From assembly GCA_030345135.1 (NCBI GenBank), contig CP128386.1, positions 5,068,170 to 5,132,169 on the forward strand: a stretch of DNA of 64,000 nt, given 5' to 3'. A program made the position numbers and the translations under genes. The number at the start of each line of letters is the position of its first letter. Position 1 is the stretch's first letter. The stretch comes from Chitinophagaceae bacterium DXS (GTDB taxonomy: Bacteria; Bacteroidota; Bacteroidia; Chitinophagales; Chitinophagaceae). Below the pieces are notes generated by a model. The model was not told the origin of the DNA. It saw only the letters and a list, made by a program, of their open reading frames with translations, and ran no database searches. Positions 9,135 through 17,730 of this stretch are shown piece by piece.

Positions 9135-10739
9135 ATGAACGAAATTGTATCGGTTGTAATTACCTGCTATAATCACGCTTCTTACCTTGATGAAGCGATC
9201 GGCAGTGTACTCTATCAAACCTACCCGCATTTTGAAATTGTTGTAGTGGATGATGGATCCACTGATCACACAAAAGCAGTTGCGACCAATTACCGCGAAG
9301 TAAAATATGTGTGGCAGGAAAACCAGGGATTGGCGGCTGCAAGAAATACCGGCGCTAAAGAATCATCGGGAAAGTACCTGGTGTTTTTAGACGCTGACGA
9401 TTGGTTGTACAAAGACGCATTGCAACAACAGGTTACTGCTATGCTGGCAAATCCTGAAAGTATGGCTGTGGCTGGCGGACATGATAAAATTGATGTTGAC
9501 GGAAAAATAATTCCGGAGGATCACGGGCCGGTTGTTGATGCGGATCATTATTTACACTTGCTGAAGGGTAATTTTATTGGGATGCACGCTGCGGTAATGT
9601 ATCGGCGCGAAGTGTTTGATACGTTGCAATACGATCCCTCTCTTAAAGCCGCGGAAGACTATGATCTTTATTTGAAGCTTGCAAGAAAATTTCCCATATA
9701 CGCTCATGGAGGTAAAATTGCCGGCTATAGAATTCATGGAAATAATATGAGCCGCAATATTCCCTTTATGCTGCAACACGTATTGAAAGTGCTGGGCAGA
9801 CAGCAGGAAGTACTGTTTGGCGATGATGAAAAAAAAGCATTTGCTGAAGGCGTTTCCATATGGAATAAATATTATGCAGGTGTGATTTTAGATCAAAAAC
9901 TATACCAAATTCATAAAAAGGGCTATGCAAGAAATTTACTAACTAATGAAGAGCGGGAGCTGGTTTGGAATAATTTTCCGAAACGTACGTTAAGTCTGTA
10001 TTTTCAGAACAACAAGAAACGCGTTAAGAAGATCGTTAAGAGAATAATCGGCAGAAATAATACAGCGCATGATAAAACAAAACCGGGTGAAATAGATTTC
10101 GGCAGCTTTAAAAGAACAACGCCATACAGCAGAGATTTTGGTTTTGACAGGGGAGGAGCGATTGACAGATATTATATAGAAGGCTTCCTGGAAGAGAATT
10201 CCGGAGATGTTAAAGGCAGAGTGCTTGAAATAGCAGACAACCATTACACCTATATGTTTGGTAAAGGCAAGGTAGTGGTAAGTGATGTATTACATCTGCA
10301 CAGGGATCACCCGGGCGCTACTATCGCCGGTGATTTGTCAAAGGCAGATGAAATTCCCATTCCCGATAATCAGTTTGACTGTATTATCCTTACGCAGACA
10401 CTTCATTTTATCTACGATTATGAAAAGGCTATTCAACAGTGTCATCGTATTCTTAAGCCAGGTGGTGTATTGTTGATAACTGTGCCTGGCATCTCACAGA
10501 TTGACGCCGGTGGCTGGAAAGATAATTGGCTGTGGTCCTTCACCGCCAGGTCCATGAAACTGATCTTTGCAAAGAATTTCAATTCTCCGGACGTAACGAT
10601 AGAATCATATGGCAATGTATTTTCTGCAACGGCTTTTCTCTGGGGATTAGGATTGAGCGAAGTTAAAGACACCGGCCTGTTGGATGAAAAAGATAGCTGC
10701 TACCAGGTTACAGTTGCGGTACGTGCAGTTAAAAACTAA
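9135..10739 (+). CDS. Bifunctional family 2 glycosyltransferase fused to a SAM-dependent methyltransferase
   Basis: A 534-residue two-domain protein. Residues 1 to about 240 form a GT2 domain (VSVVITCYNHASYLDEAIGS, FLDADDWLY with the DxD site). From about 340 onward it is a class I methyltransferase: GRVLEIADN in the SAM-binding position, VVSDVLHL, DNQFDCIILTQTLHFI and LKPGGVLLITVPG, all in Methyltransf_11 order. The first glycine motif is degenerate (EIADN instead of ExGxGxG), as in other glycan-linked methyltransferases. A plausible role is sugar transfer plus methylation of the growing or terminal residue, which in ABC-dependent systems can cap the chain. Eleven bp separate it from the preceding gene. 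Confidence 0.85.
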   Translation: MNEIVSVVITCYNHASYLDEAIGSVLYQTYPHFEIVVVDDGSTDHTKAVATNYREVKYVWQENQGLAAARNTGAKESSGKYLVFLDADDWLYKDALQQQVTAMLANPESMAVAGGHDKIDVDGKIIPEDHGPVVDADHYLHLLKGNFIGMHAAVMYRREVFDTLQYDPSLKAAEDYDLYLKLARKFPIYAHGGKIAGYRIHGNNMSRNIPFMLQHVLKVLGRQQEVLFGDDEKKAFAEGVSIWNKYYAGVILDQKLYQIHKKGYARNLLTNEERELVWNNFPKRTLSLYFQNNKKRVKKIVKRIIGRNNTAHDKTKPGEIDFGSFKRTTPYSRDFGFDRGGAIDRYYIEGFLEENSGDVKGRVLEIADNHYTYMFGKGKVVVSDVLHLHRDHPGATIAGDLSKADEIPIPDNQFDCIILTQTLHFIYDYEKAIQQCHRILKPGGVLLITVPGISQIDAGGWKDNWLWSFTARSMKLIFAKNFNSPDVTIESYGNVFSATAFLWGLGLSEVKDTGLLDEKDSCYQVTVAVRAVKN

Positions 10740-10751
10740 AAAGGCAAGTGA

Positions 10752-11753
10752 ATGTTTGGAATAAAGTTTGGTAAAAGCAAGAAGGCGCTTGTATTAATGT
10801 ATCATAGGGTGAATACATACAACAGTGATGTGTGGCAGTTGGCTGTGCATCCGGATGTTTTTGCAGAGCAATTAAGCATTCTCTCTGGTTATAATGTAAT
10901 ATCAATGAGAGCGCTTGCGAATGGAATTGCAACCAAAAAATTACCATCCGGAAGTATAGCGATCACTTTTGATGATGCATGTGAAGATAACTACACAAAG
11001 GCTGCTCCGTTATTGCTGAAGCACGGATTGCCAGCAACCTTTTTTGTGACAAACATTACAGCATCGGTTAATCGTGAATTCTGGTGGAACGAGCTGGAGT
11101 ATTTGTTGATAGAACATAACACACTTCCCCGGGAAGTGTGTATCACTGAAGATAATATCACCTATCAATGGGATTTACAGGATAACTGGAAAAAGATCAT
11201 CAACGAAGAACTTGTTGAAAGCCTTGCATCATGGCTGCCCTGGTCTCAGCCGCCAACAGCATCACATGCATTGTTTGTGTACCTGAGTGAGTGGATGAAA
11301 AGCTTATCGTACCAAAGCCAGTTAAGTGTTTTGGCGCAGCTGTATATGCAGGCCGGACAAACGCCGAAAGTGAGAGATGAATACAAAGTGATGAGTGAAG
11401 AGCAGTTGAAAGTACTTGGCATGCAGCAAAATATTGAAATCGGAGGTCATTCTGCATTTCATTCGGCTTTGGGAAAATTTGCCGGCGATCAGCAGTTATC
11501 GGCAATAATGGAGAATAAAAGGTTTTTGGAACAAACAACCGGAAATATTGTGAACGGATATGGGTATGCCCATGGCAGTTACAATGAAACATCCCGGAAT
11601 ATTTTGCGTGAAAATGGTTTTCTCTACGCTTGTACCACTGAGGAAAATTGTGTGACAGAAAAAAGCGATCCTTTTGCTTTGCCAAGAATGCATGTTAAAA
11701 ATGTGAATGGCGCTGAATTTAAAAAACAACTAAAAAAATGGTTTGCGATATGA
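10752..11753 (+). CDS. NodB-like polysaccharide deacetylase
   Basis: Carbohydrate esterase 4 fold, predicted to remove N- or O-acetyl groups from a glycan. Opening LVLMYHRVN is typical, the metal motif is SIAITFDDACEDNY (TFDD), and a histidine motif GGHSAFHSAL occupies the H-x3-H position near residue 235. There is no signal peptide, so a cytosolic substrate such as a lipid-linked intermediate is likelier than cell-wall peptidoglycan. TFDDA replaces the more usual TFDDG. Length 333. It is cotranscribed with the glycosyltransferases, and its stop overlaps the next start. Confidence 0.85.
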   Translation: MFGIKFGKSKKALVLMYHRVNTYNSDVWQLAVHPDVFAEQLSILSGYNVISMRALANGIATKKLPSGSIAITFDDACEDNYTKAAPLLLKHGLPATFFVTNITASVNREFWWNELEYLLIEHNTLPREVCITEDNITYQWDLQDNWKKIINEELVESLASWLPWSQPPTASHALFVYLSEWMKSLSYQSQLSVLAQLYMQAGQTPKVRDEYKVMSEEQLKVLGMQQNIEIGGHSAFHSALGKFAGDQQLSAIMENKRFLEQTTGNIVNGYGYAHGSYNETSRNILRENGFLYACTTEENCVTEKSDPFALPRMHVKNVNGAEFKKQLKKWFAI

Positions 11754-12754
11754 GTATTGAGCAAGGCATGAATAACAATAATCCGCTGGTATCGGTGATC
11801 ACGCCTTTCCTTAATGGAGAAAAATTTCTTGCGGAAACGGTCGAAAGCGTGCTTAGACAAACCTATACGCATTGGGAGTTGTTTCTTGTAGATGATGGCT
11901 CTACCGATGGTAGTACGCAGATGGCGAAATCGTATGCAGCAAGCTATCCGGACAAAATATTTTACCTGGAGCATAAGGATCATGCAAACCTGGGCGTTTG
12001 TGCAAGCAGGAATATGGCAATAGAACAAAGCAAAGGTGAGCTTATTGCGCCATTGGATTCCGACGACGTTTGGTACCCGGAAAAACTGCAAACACAGGTG
12101 GAAATTTTTAGACATTATCCTGAGGCGGGTATGACTAGTTGTGCATATGAGTACTGGTATAGCTGGAACAATAACGCCACCAAAAAAGACGTTATCGTGC
12201 CTGTTGGCGGTCCGCAGAATATTGTTGTTTCACCGCCCGTAATGCTTACCTATTTATATCCCCTTTCAGATGGAGATGCTCCCAGCCCCTCCGGCATTAT
12301 GATTCGCCGTTTTGTGTATGAAAAATATGCGCGTTTTGAAGCCGGTGTGTTTGTTGGCGACTACCAGTTTTATGAGGATCAGGCTTTCTTCTGCAAAATA
12401 TATTTTAATACTCCCGTTTTCATAAGTCCGAAGTGCCATGTACGCTACCGCCAGAGCAGTGGTTCGTTGGTTGCAGTGGCTTACAAAGAAGGAAAATATT
12501 ATGATGCGCGCAGATTTTTTCTGGTGTGGTTAAAGGATTATATGAAAACGCAGGGTATTAAAAACAAAGAAGTGGCAAGGGCTTATCGCAGGGCCTGGGC
12601 GCCTTATAGCAACATATTGGTCAGGGCTTATTATGAAATGAAGGGATGGGCTTATAAATTCTCCTATCCTGTATTGAAACTGATCAGAAAAAAGGATCAG
12701 TTGCACAATAGTGGGAATGCAAAAATGAATGAGACAATGAAAGCCACATTTTGA
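11750..12754 (+). CDS. Family 2 glycosyltransferase
   Basis: GT2 enzyme of 334 residues beginning MSIEQGMNNNNPLVSVITPF. The nucleotide-binding part ELFLVDDGSTDGSTQMA and the metal motif APLDSDDVWYPEKLQTQ are clear. I chose the ATG at 11750 because it overlaps the preceding TGA as ATGA, the coupling used throughout this operon. An in-frame ATG at 11738 and another at 11768 are alternatives. It lies in the middle of the polysaccharide operon and ends overlapping the next GT. Specificity unknown. Confidence 0.88.
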   Translation: MSIEQGMNNNNPLVSVITPFLNGEKFLAETVESVLRQTYTHWELFLVDDGSTDGSTQMAKSYAASYPDKIFYLEHKDHANLGVCASRNMAIEQSKGELIAPLDSDDVWYPEKLQTQVEIFRHYPEAGMTSCAYEYWYSWNNNATKKDVIVPVGGPQNIVVSPPVMLTYLYPLSDGDAPSPSGIMIRRFVYEKYARFEAGVFVGDYQFYEDQAFFCKIYFNTPVFISPKCHVRYRQSSGSLVAVAYKEGKYYDARRFFLVWLKDYMKTQGIKNKEVARAYRRAWAPYSNILVRAYYEMKGWAYKFSYPVLKLIRKKDQLHNSGNAKMNETMKATF

Positions 12755-13812
12755 TGAATGAAGCAGTTATGTTGAAAGAGCAAATTTTATTAACCGTTTT
12801 AATGCCTGTTTACAATGCTTCAGCCCATTTGCGTGAGGCGATGGCCAGTATATTACAGCAAACGTTCACCAATTTTGAATTGCTGATCGTAAATGATGGA
12901 TCAACTGATGATACGGTAAAGATCATACGTGAATACAATGATCCACGGATCAGACTGCTGGAGAACGAAAAAAATATGGGTATTTCTGAAACATTGAATA
13001 TTGGTATACGGGCAGCATCATCTGATCTTATCGCAAGAATGGATGCCGATGATATTTGTTATCCAAACCGCCTGCAGAAGCAATATGAATTCATGAAAGA
13101 AAACCCTGATTGTGCGATGGTTTCCTGTTATGTAAGGGTTATTTCCAACGATGGAGTTTTTGTTAGACAGGAAATTCACAGGGATCGTTTTCTGTATTAT
13201 ACATTACAATTTGAGTGCAATATCTATCATCCGGCCGTGATGTTCCGCCGGCAGCCGGTAATGCAGGTAAACATGTATGACAGACCATACGCAGAGGATT
13301 ATGATCTTTTCTGGAAAATTGCTTCGGTATATAAGATCAATCAGATTGAAGAGGTATTGATGGATTATCGTCTTTCGAATAACAGTCTTCACAAAGTCAC
13401 GAAAAAAGATGAGTATGATGTTGCACTAATGGAAGTAAAGCGCCGGAATATTCAGCATTTTTTGCCGGCAAAAGTAAAAGTGCCGGATGAGTATATACTG
13501 TTTTATCAATATGATTTTCAACCGCTGCTTTCCTCAGAAAACTTTGGACAGGTGCTTAAATGTGTACAGTTGTTTAAAAGAATTTCTTACAACATCATCA
13601 AAAGGGTCAATCCAAATAATTTCGACCAGCGTTGCATGCAGGCATATAAAAATAAGAAATATTACATGATGTTATACATTAAGCCATATCTCAGTAAGCA
13701 GAAATGGCTGATGCTTTGCTTGCTTTTAACAGAGTTTAGAGTTATATTTAAGTCAATCCCTGCATTTAAAAAACGATTTGTTCATGTACTTAATCCTCAA
13801 AAAATTAACTAA
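12754..13812 (+). CDS. Family 2 glycosyltransferase
   Basis: GT2 protein of 352 residues with LTVLMPVYNASAHLREAMAS, ELLIVNDGSTDDTVKI and the DxD region IARMDADDICYPNRLQKQ, all strong family matches. The C-terminal 100 residues are basic and lysine-rich with a hydrophobic patch near 320 (WLMLCLLLTEF), perhaps a membrane-association surface. The start is the ATG overlapping the previous stop by one base. Its stop likewise overlaps the following start. Part of the exporter-linked glycan operon. Confidence 0.88.
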   Translation: MNEAVMLKEQILLTVLMPVYNASAHLREAMASILQQTFTNFELLIVNDGSTDDTVKIIREYNDPRIRLLENEKNMGISETLNIGIRAASSDLIARMDADDICYPNRLQKQYEFMKENPDCAMVSCYVRVISNDGVFVRQEIHRDRFLYYTLQFECNIYHPAVMFRRQPVMQVNMYDRPYAEDYDLFWKIASVYKINQIEEVLMDYRLSNNSLHKVTKKDEYDVALMEVKRRNIQHFLPAKVKVPDEYILFYQYDFQPLLSSENFGQVLKCVQLFKRISYNIIKRVNPNNFDQRCMQAYKNKKYYMMLYIKPYLSKQKWLMLCLLLTEFRVIFKSIPAFKKRFVHVLNPQKIN

Positions 13813-14795
13813 TGTACCCTGTAGAAAACACAATTAGTCTGGCTATACCCGATATACGACCTCCTTCTCCGGTGGTATGGTCCATAATGATCCCTGCTTA
13901 CAATTGCACTGGTTTCCTGGAAGAAACAATCAAAAGTGTCGTTAGCCAGTTTAGCGACTATTCCGCAGTGCAGGTAGAAGTAATTGACGATTGCAGCACA
14001 GACGCAAACGTTGAGGAAGTGGTTGGAAGAGCAGGGAAGGGGAAAGTCAGTTATTTTCGTCAGACTACCAACGTAGGCAGTCTGCGCAACTTTGAAACCT
14101 GTATTAAAAGAGCAAAAGGTAAATATGTTCATCTTTTGCACGGAGATGACAGAGTTAAGCCTGGTTTCTATACGAAAATGGAGACTCTGTTGAATTCTGA
14201 TGACAAAATTGGCGCGGCCTTTTGCAGAACAAATTATATCAATGACAATGGCGAGTATTTGTTTACGCAGGATGCAGAAACAAATACCGAAGGAGTATTG
14301 AATGATATCCTTTTGCGTTTAGGCGAACACCAGCGAATTGAAACTCCGTCTATGGTAGTGAGAAAGAGTGTATATGAACATATTGGTTTGTTTAGAGATG
14401 TTACATATGGTGAGGATTGGGACATGTGGATTCGCATCGCGGCAAGTTACCCTATTGCTTATACACCAGATGTGCTTGCTGAGTACAGAAGGCAGGCAAA
14501 TGGTTCGATCACATCACAAAAAATTCTCACGGCACAAAATATATATGACCTGGAGCATGTCATGCAGCTCACACGTCAATATTTCCCTGAGGAAAAAGTT
14601 AATGCCATTCAACGTAAGGCGAAGCTTTACTATGCAGCATATGCAATACGCACAGCTGACAAATTATGGCATAGCAAACAACATGTTAAAGGCGCATTGA
14701 ATCAGATAAAAGCTGCTTTCCATTTTAGCAAAAGCCCTGTAATAATAATGGCGGCAGCAAAGGTTTTAGTAAAAATTTTAATCCGGTACAAATGA
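13812..14795 (+). CDS. Family 2 glycosyltransferase
   Basis: GT2 protein of 327 residues: WSIMIPAYNCTGFLEETIKS, VEVIDDCSTDANVEEV and YVHLLHGDDRVKPGFY (HGDD replacing the usual DxDD metal motif, as in many relatives), then YGEDWDMWIRIA for the catalytic base region. A basic C-terminus follows. It starts within the previous stop codon and overlaps the next gene by four bases, so it is translationally coupled on both sides. Sugar specificity cannot be inferred. Confidence 0.87.
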   Translation: MYPVENTISLAIPDIRPPSPVVWSIMIPAYNCTGFLEETIKSVVSQFSDYSAVQVEVIDDCSTDANVEEVVGRAGKGKVSYFRQTTNVGSLRNFETCIKRAKGKYVHLLHGDDRVKPGFYTKMETLLNSDDKIGAAFCRTNYINDNGEYLFTQDAETNTEGVLNDILLRLGEHQRIETPSMVVRKSVYEHIGLFRDVTYGEDWDMWIRIAASYPIAYTPDVLAEYRRQANGSITSQKILTAQNIYDLEHVMQLTRQYFPEEKVNAIQRKAKLYYAAYAIRTADKLWHSKQHVKGALNQIKAAFHFSKSPVIIMAAAKVLVKILIRYK

Positions 14796-15844
14796 ACGGT
14801 TACTCAATAGTAATATGCTGCTATAATAGCAGTAAAAGGTTGCCTGTAACTCTAAAGCATATTGCGGCTTTAAAAGTGCCTGCAACCCTGCCCTGCGAAC
14901 TACTGATCATTGATAATGCTTCAAATGATGACACTAAATCCGTTGCGTTAACAGAGTGGTCAAAGTATGATTCAAACATTGGTCTCAGAATAATTGAAGA
15001 GACCGAATTGGGTTTATCCCACGCAAGGAAAAAAGGCTTTTCTGAAGCACGTTACGATTATATCATCTGTTGCGATGATGATAACTGGCTGGCCGAAGAT
15101 TATCTGGAAGTCACCAAATCTGTATTTGAAAAAGAAAAGAATATAGGGGTTCTTGGTGGCAACGGAGAACTTGTGTCAGAAACTCCTCCGCCGGGCTGGG
15201 TGTACTATACCAAAGGCTTTGCAATAGGAAGACAGGAATCCAAATCCGGCCCCGTTGTTAATAAGAGAGTGTATGGTGCCGGTGCCATAATTTATAAACC
15301 TGCTTATGATAAGATTGTATCAGCCGGGTTTGCAAACCTGCTGACAGACAGAATGGGCAATACTTTAACATCTGGTGGGGACTATGAGATCTGCTCAGCT
15401 ATTGCGCTCGCAGGTTATGAGATCTGGTATGAGGAACGACTTACTTTTAAACATTATTTTCCTGTTGAAAGATTGTCGCTTAAATATTATCAAAAACTTA
15501 TGAAAGAAAGTGTATCATGCCTTACTACGCTTGATGCATATACTGCCTTGTTCTACAAGGGCGATGGATATACGAGGTATGGCTTTACGTATTATATAGC
15601 TAAACATGTTTATCACTTCTTCAAGGAACTGCTCAGGTTTTGCCTCAGGTGGGTCACAGCAAAACCAGATACAGACTACGGTGTGTTTGTAAGAATGCGT
15701 ATTACATTTTATTATTTACGTGCAACAGGATTGTTGTTCAATATGCATAAAATCTACCTGAACACTAAAAAGCTCAACAGGTTTAAAAGGTCGCTCCATC
15801 CCAATCATGTGCCTATTGTTCAGTCAAAACATGCTATGGTCTGA
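14792..15844 (+). CDS. Family 2 glycosyltransferase
   Basis: Last gene of the polysaccharide operon, 350 residues. The N-terminal GT2 domain shows YSIVICCYNSSKRLPVTLKH, ELLIIDNASNDDTKS and the metal motif YIICCDDDNWLAEDY. The segment GVLGGNGELVSETPPPGWV and a later GGDYEICSAIALAGYEIWY resemble glycosyltransferases of the WcaA/ExoA-like type in Bacteroidota. The start ATG overlaps the previous TGA (ATGA). A hydrophobic or aromatic stretch near 280 could contact the membrane. Confidence 0.87.
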   Translation: MNGYSIVICCYNSSKRLPVTLKHIAALKVPATLPCELLIIDNASNDDTKSVALTEWSKYDSNIGLRIIEETELGLSHARKKGFSEARYDYIICCDDDNWLAEDYLEVTKSVFEKEKNIGVLGGNGELVSETPPPGWVYYTKGFAIGRQESKSGPVVNKRVYGAGAIIYKPAYDKIVSAGFANLLTDRMGNTLTSGGDYEICSAIALAGYEIWYEERLTFKHYFPVERLSLKYYQKLMKESVSCLTTLDAYTALFYKGDGYTRYGFTYYIAKHVYHFFKELLRFCLRWVTAKPDTDYGVFVRMRITFYYLRATGLLFNMHKIYLNTKKLNRFKRSLHPNHVPIVQSKHAMV

Positions 15845-15859
15845 AGGAGTTGGACATTG

Positions 15860-16134
15860 TACGTTATAAGTTGTACGTTTTACGTGATAAGTAATTGCGA
15901 TTGCTATAAACGAACTGATGTCGTTTAGTTAAGCACATGATTAGCTTCCCAGTGAAATAAAAAAACGCAGTTACACAGAGCATCACAGAGTCTATATGTA
16001 CAAGGTTTCGGCGGGCAGCAGTCCAAATGAATGGCTGCAAGGAAGAACTTTGCTAAGGTGCACAGAGAATAGTCCGGGGCTCCCAAAACGAATTGTAATC
16101 TGGAGATGACTGTGAACGTACAACTTATAACGTA
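15860..16134. repeat. Non-coding element bounded by a 20-bp perfect inverted repeat
   Basis: The 20 bases at 15860-15879 (beginning TACGTTATAAG) are the exact reverse complement of 16115-16134. Between them are about 235 bp without a gene, containing an ACACAGAG-type motif (15975-15990). It sits between the convergent GT operon and the T9SS protein gene. No clear target-site duplication is seen. It could be a MITE-like element or a long-range hairpin at convergent 3' ends. Confidence 0.6.
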
Positions 16135-16137
16135 TAA

Positions 16138-17730
16138 CTATCTGATGATCTCGATCTTTTGTTTGTAAATCAGGCTGCCGTTTGCTGCGTCATAGAAGAA
16201 CAGGAAGTATATGCCCGAAGCAAGATCTTTTCGATTGACTGTGCCACTGCCATTTAATGTTTGCGTATGAACTATCTGTCCAACTGATGATACAATGTTC
16301 ATCTTCATTGTTTGTTTTACGCCCCACACATAAATATTGAAGCTGCCGTTTGATGGATTGGGGTAAGGTTTGACCTCTATGAAGTTTGGTACGAGTTCAA
16401 TTCTTGAATAGTAGATCATACCATCATTACCTATCCCTTTAACGCGGTAATAGGTCCAGTTATCATACAGGTTATCATCGTTGGTAGTATATTCCTGTTG
16501 GAGTATCGTGGAGCCATCTGCAGTTTTGGCCGGCAGGACAGCAACAGTATGAAATGAATCTTCGTTAATTTTTCTCCGTTGCAGCTCAAATTGCTTCATG
16601 TTAATTTCCCAATAAGTGAACCAGTCAGCTTTAACCCAGCGGATATCTGTTCTCCATGCATTGAATGCGATACCTACATTAGAAGAACGATCCCTGACAC
16701 TTTTCGGTGTAACTACAGAGAAGAAGTTGTTGGAGCTAAGGTCTCCAAAGAAAGACCGGAAACTCATGTATCCGTTTGAAAGAGCAGGTCCTGAAGTAAG
16801 CGTGCCGGGATTGACTACTCCTGTTGGGAATGTTGAATCCCATGCATTGTCGGTATAATAGGAGATGTAACTGCTGTCACGATTGAATTTGAAGTGTGCA
16901 TCCTCGTCCTTGTCATTGTGTTGAAGCCAGAGTGATATATTGCTTTTGGTATTGTTTCTTTTTATGAGGTTCCAGGTTTTTTTTACTTGAGGTTTATTTA
17001 AGATGGAGCCATAAGTAGCCTTCTCATAAATATTGTCAAAAACACCGGCAAAGAAATCGTCAGCAATGTTATCATGATTCTGAAGGGCAAGCGGAGTATA
17101 GCTGGCGGCAGATGTGCCGATAGGATACACAACAAGACCATCGCCTTTTGTAATATGTTCTCTCAAAAGCATGCCGACGATTTTACTTTGGCCAGTCACA
17201 ACAAACCGTTGGTTATTATAACCTGTGATCACGCCAGGATAACCATTGCCTACAACAAGGTTCTGGCTGTTGAGAAAAATATTGCCAGCCGAGAAGTTAA
17301 GTGTATCACGCACTTTAAGATCGCCGGCCTGTAATGTAAGTCCGTTAATGTTTTCGAGAGAAAGGTTTGGAAAAGAAGCGCCTTTGTTCCAGCCTATGCT
17401 GTAGCCTCCTTGAAGGTACTGATTGTTTTTGCCCAACTGTAAAAAACGAAAGACGCCACCATTGGGAGAAAGTGTGTCGATATAATCATGTTGATCAGGA
17501 AATGTTGCAGTAGAGCCGTTCTTCCAGTTCTTTCCATAAAAATTAACCACTGAACCTTTGAATGAACCAATGTTTCCATTATTCTCCACATCTGAAAAAA
17601 TGGAAACAGTGTCTTTTTTATATGCAGCAACATCTGCACCCGCAGCGATATATACACCTGTTTGGGCAGATGCGTACATTGCTGCGAGTAAGAGTAGTGC
17701 AAATAAAAATGATTTTTTCATTCCGTTCAT
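16138..17730 (-). CDS. Secreted protein with T9SS type A sorting domain
   Basis: Exported 530-residue protein with a signal peptide (KKSFLFALLLLAAMYASAQ) and a typical type IX secretion C-terminal domain: VKPYPNPSNGSFNIYVWG, then SSVGQIVHTQTL and a final ASGIYFLFFYD...KIEIIR. It should cross the outer membrane and become surface-attached or released. The middle is beta-rich, with VYIAAGADVAAYK and FYGKNWKNG segments suggestive of an adhesin-like repeat fold. No enzyme motif is seen. Its start codon overlaps the stop of the gene at 17730-19157 (TAATG), so the two form an operon. Confidence 0.82.
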   Translation of the reverse strand: MNGMKKSFLFALLLLAAMYASAQTGVYIAAGADVAAYKKDTVSIFSDVENNGNIGSFKGSVVNFYGKNWKNGSTATFPDQHDYIDTLSPNGGVFRFLQLGKNNQYLQGGYSIGWNKGASFPNLSLENINGLTLQAGDLKVRDTLNFSAGNIFLNSQNLVVGNGYPGVITGYNNQRFVVTGQSKIVGMLLREHITKGDGLVVYPIGTSAASYTPLALQNHDNIADDFFAGVFDNIYEKATYGSILNKPQVKKTWNLIKRNNTKSNISLWLQHNDKDEDAHFKFNRDSSYISYYTDNAWDSTFPTGVVNPGTLTSGPALSNGYMSFRSFFGDLSSNNFFSVVTPKSVRDRSSNVGIAFNAWRTDIRWVKADWFTYWEINMKQFELQRRKINEDSFHTVAVLPAKTADGSTILQQEYTTNDDNLYDNWTYYRVKGIGNDGMIYYSRIELVPNFIEVKPYPNPSNGSFNIYVWGVKQTMKMNIVSSVGQIVHTQTLNGSGTVNRKDLASGIYFLFFYDAANGSLIYKQKIEIIR

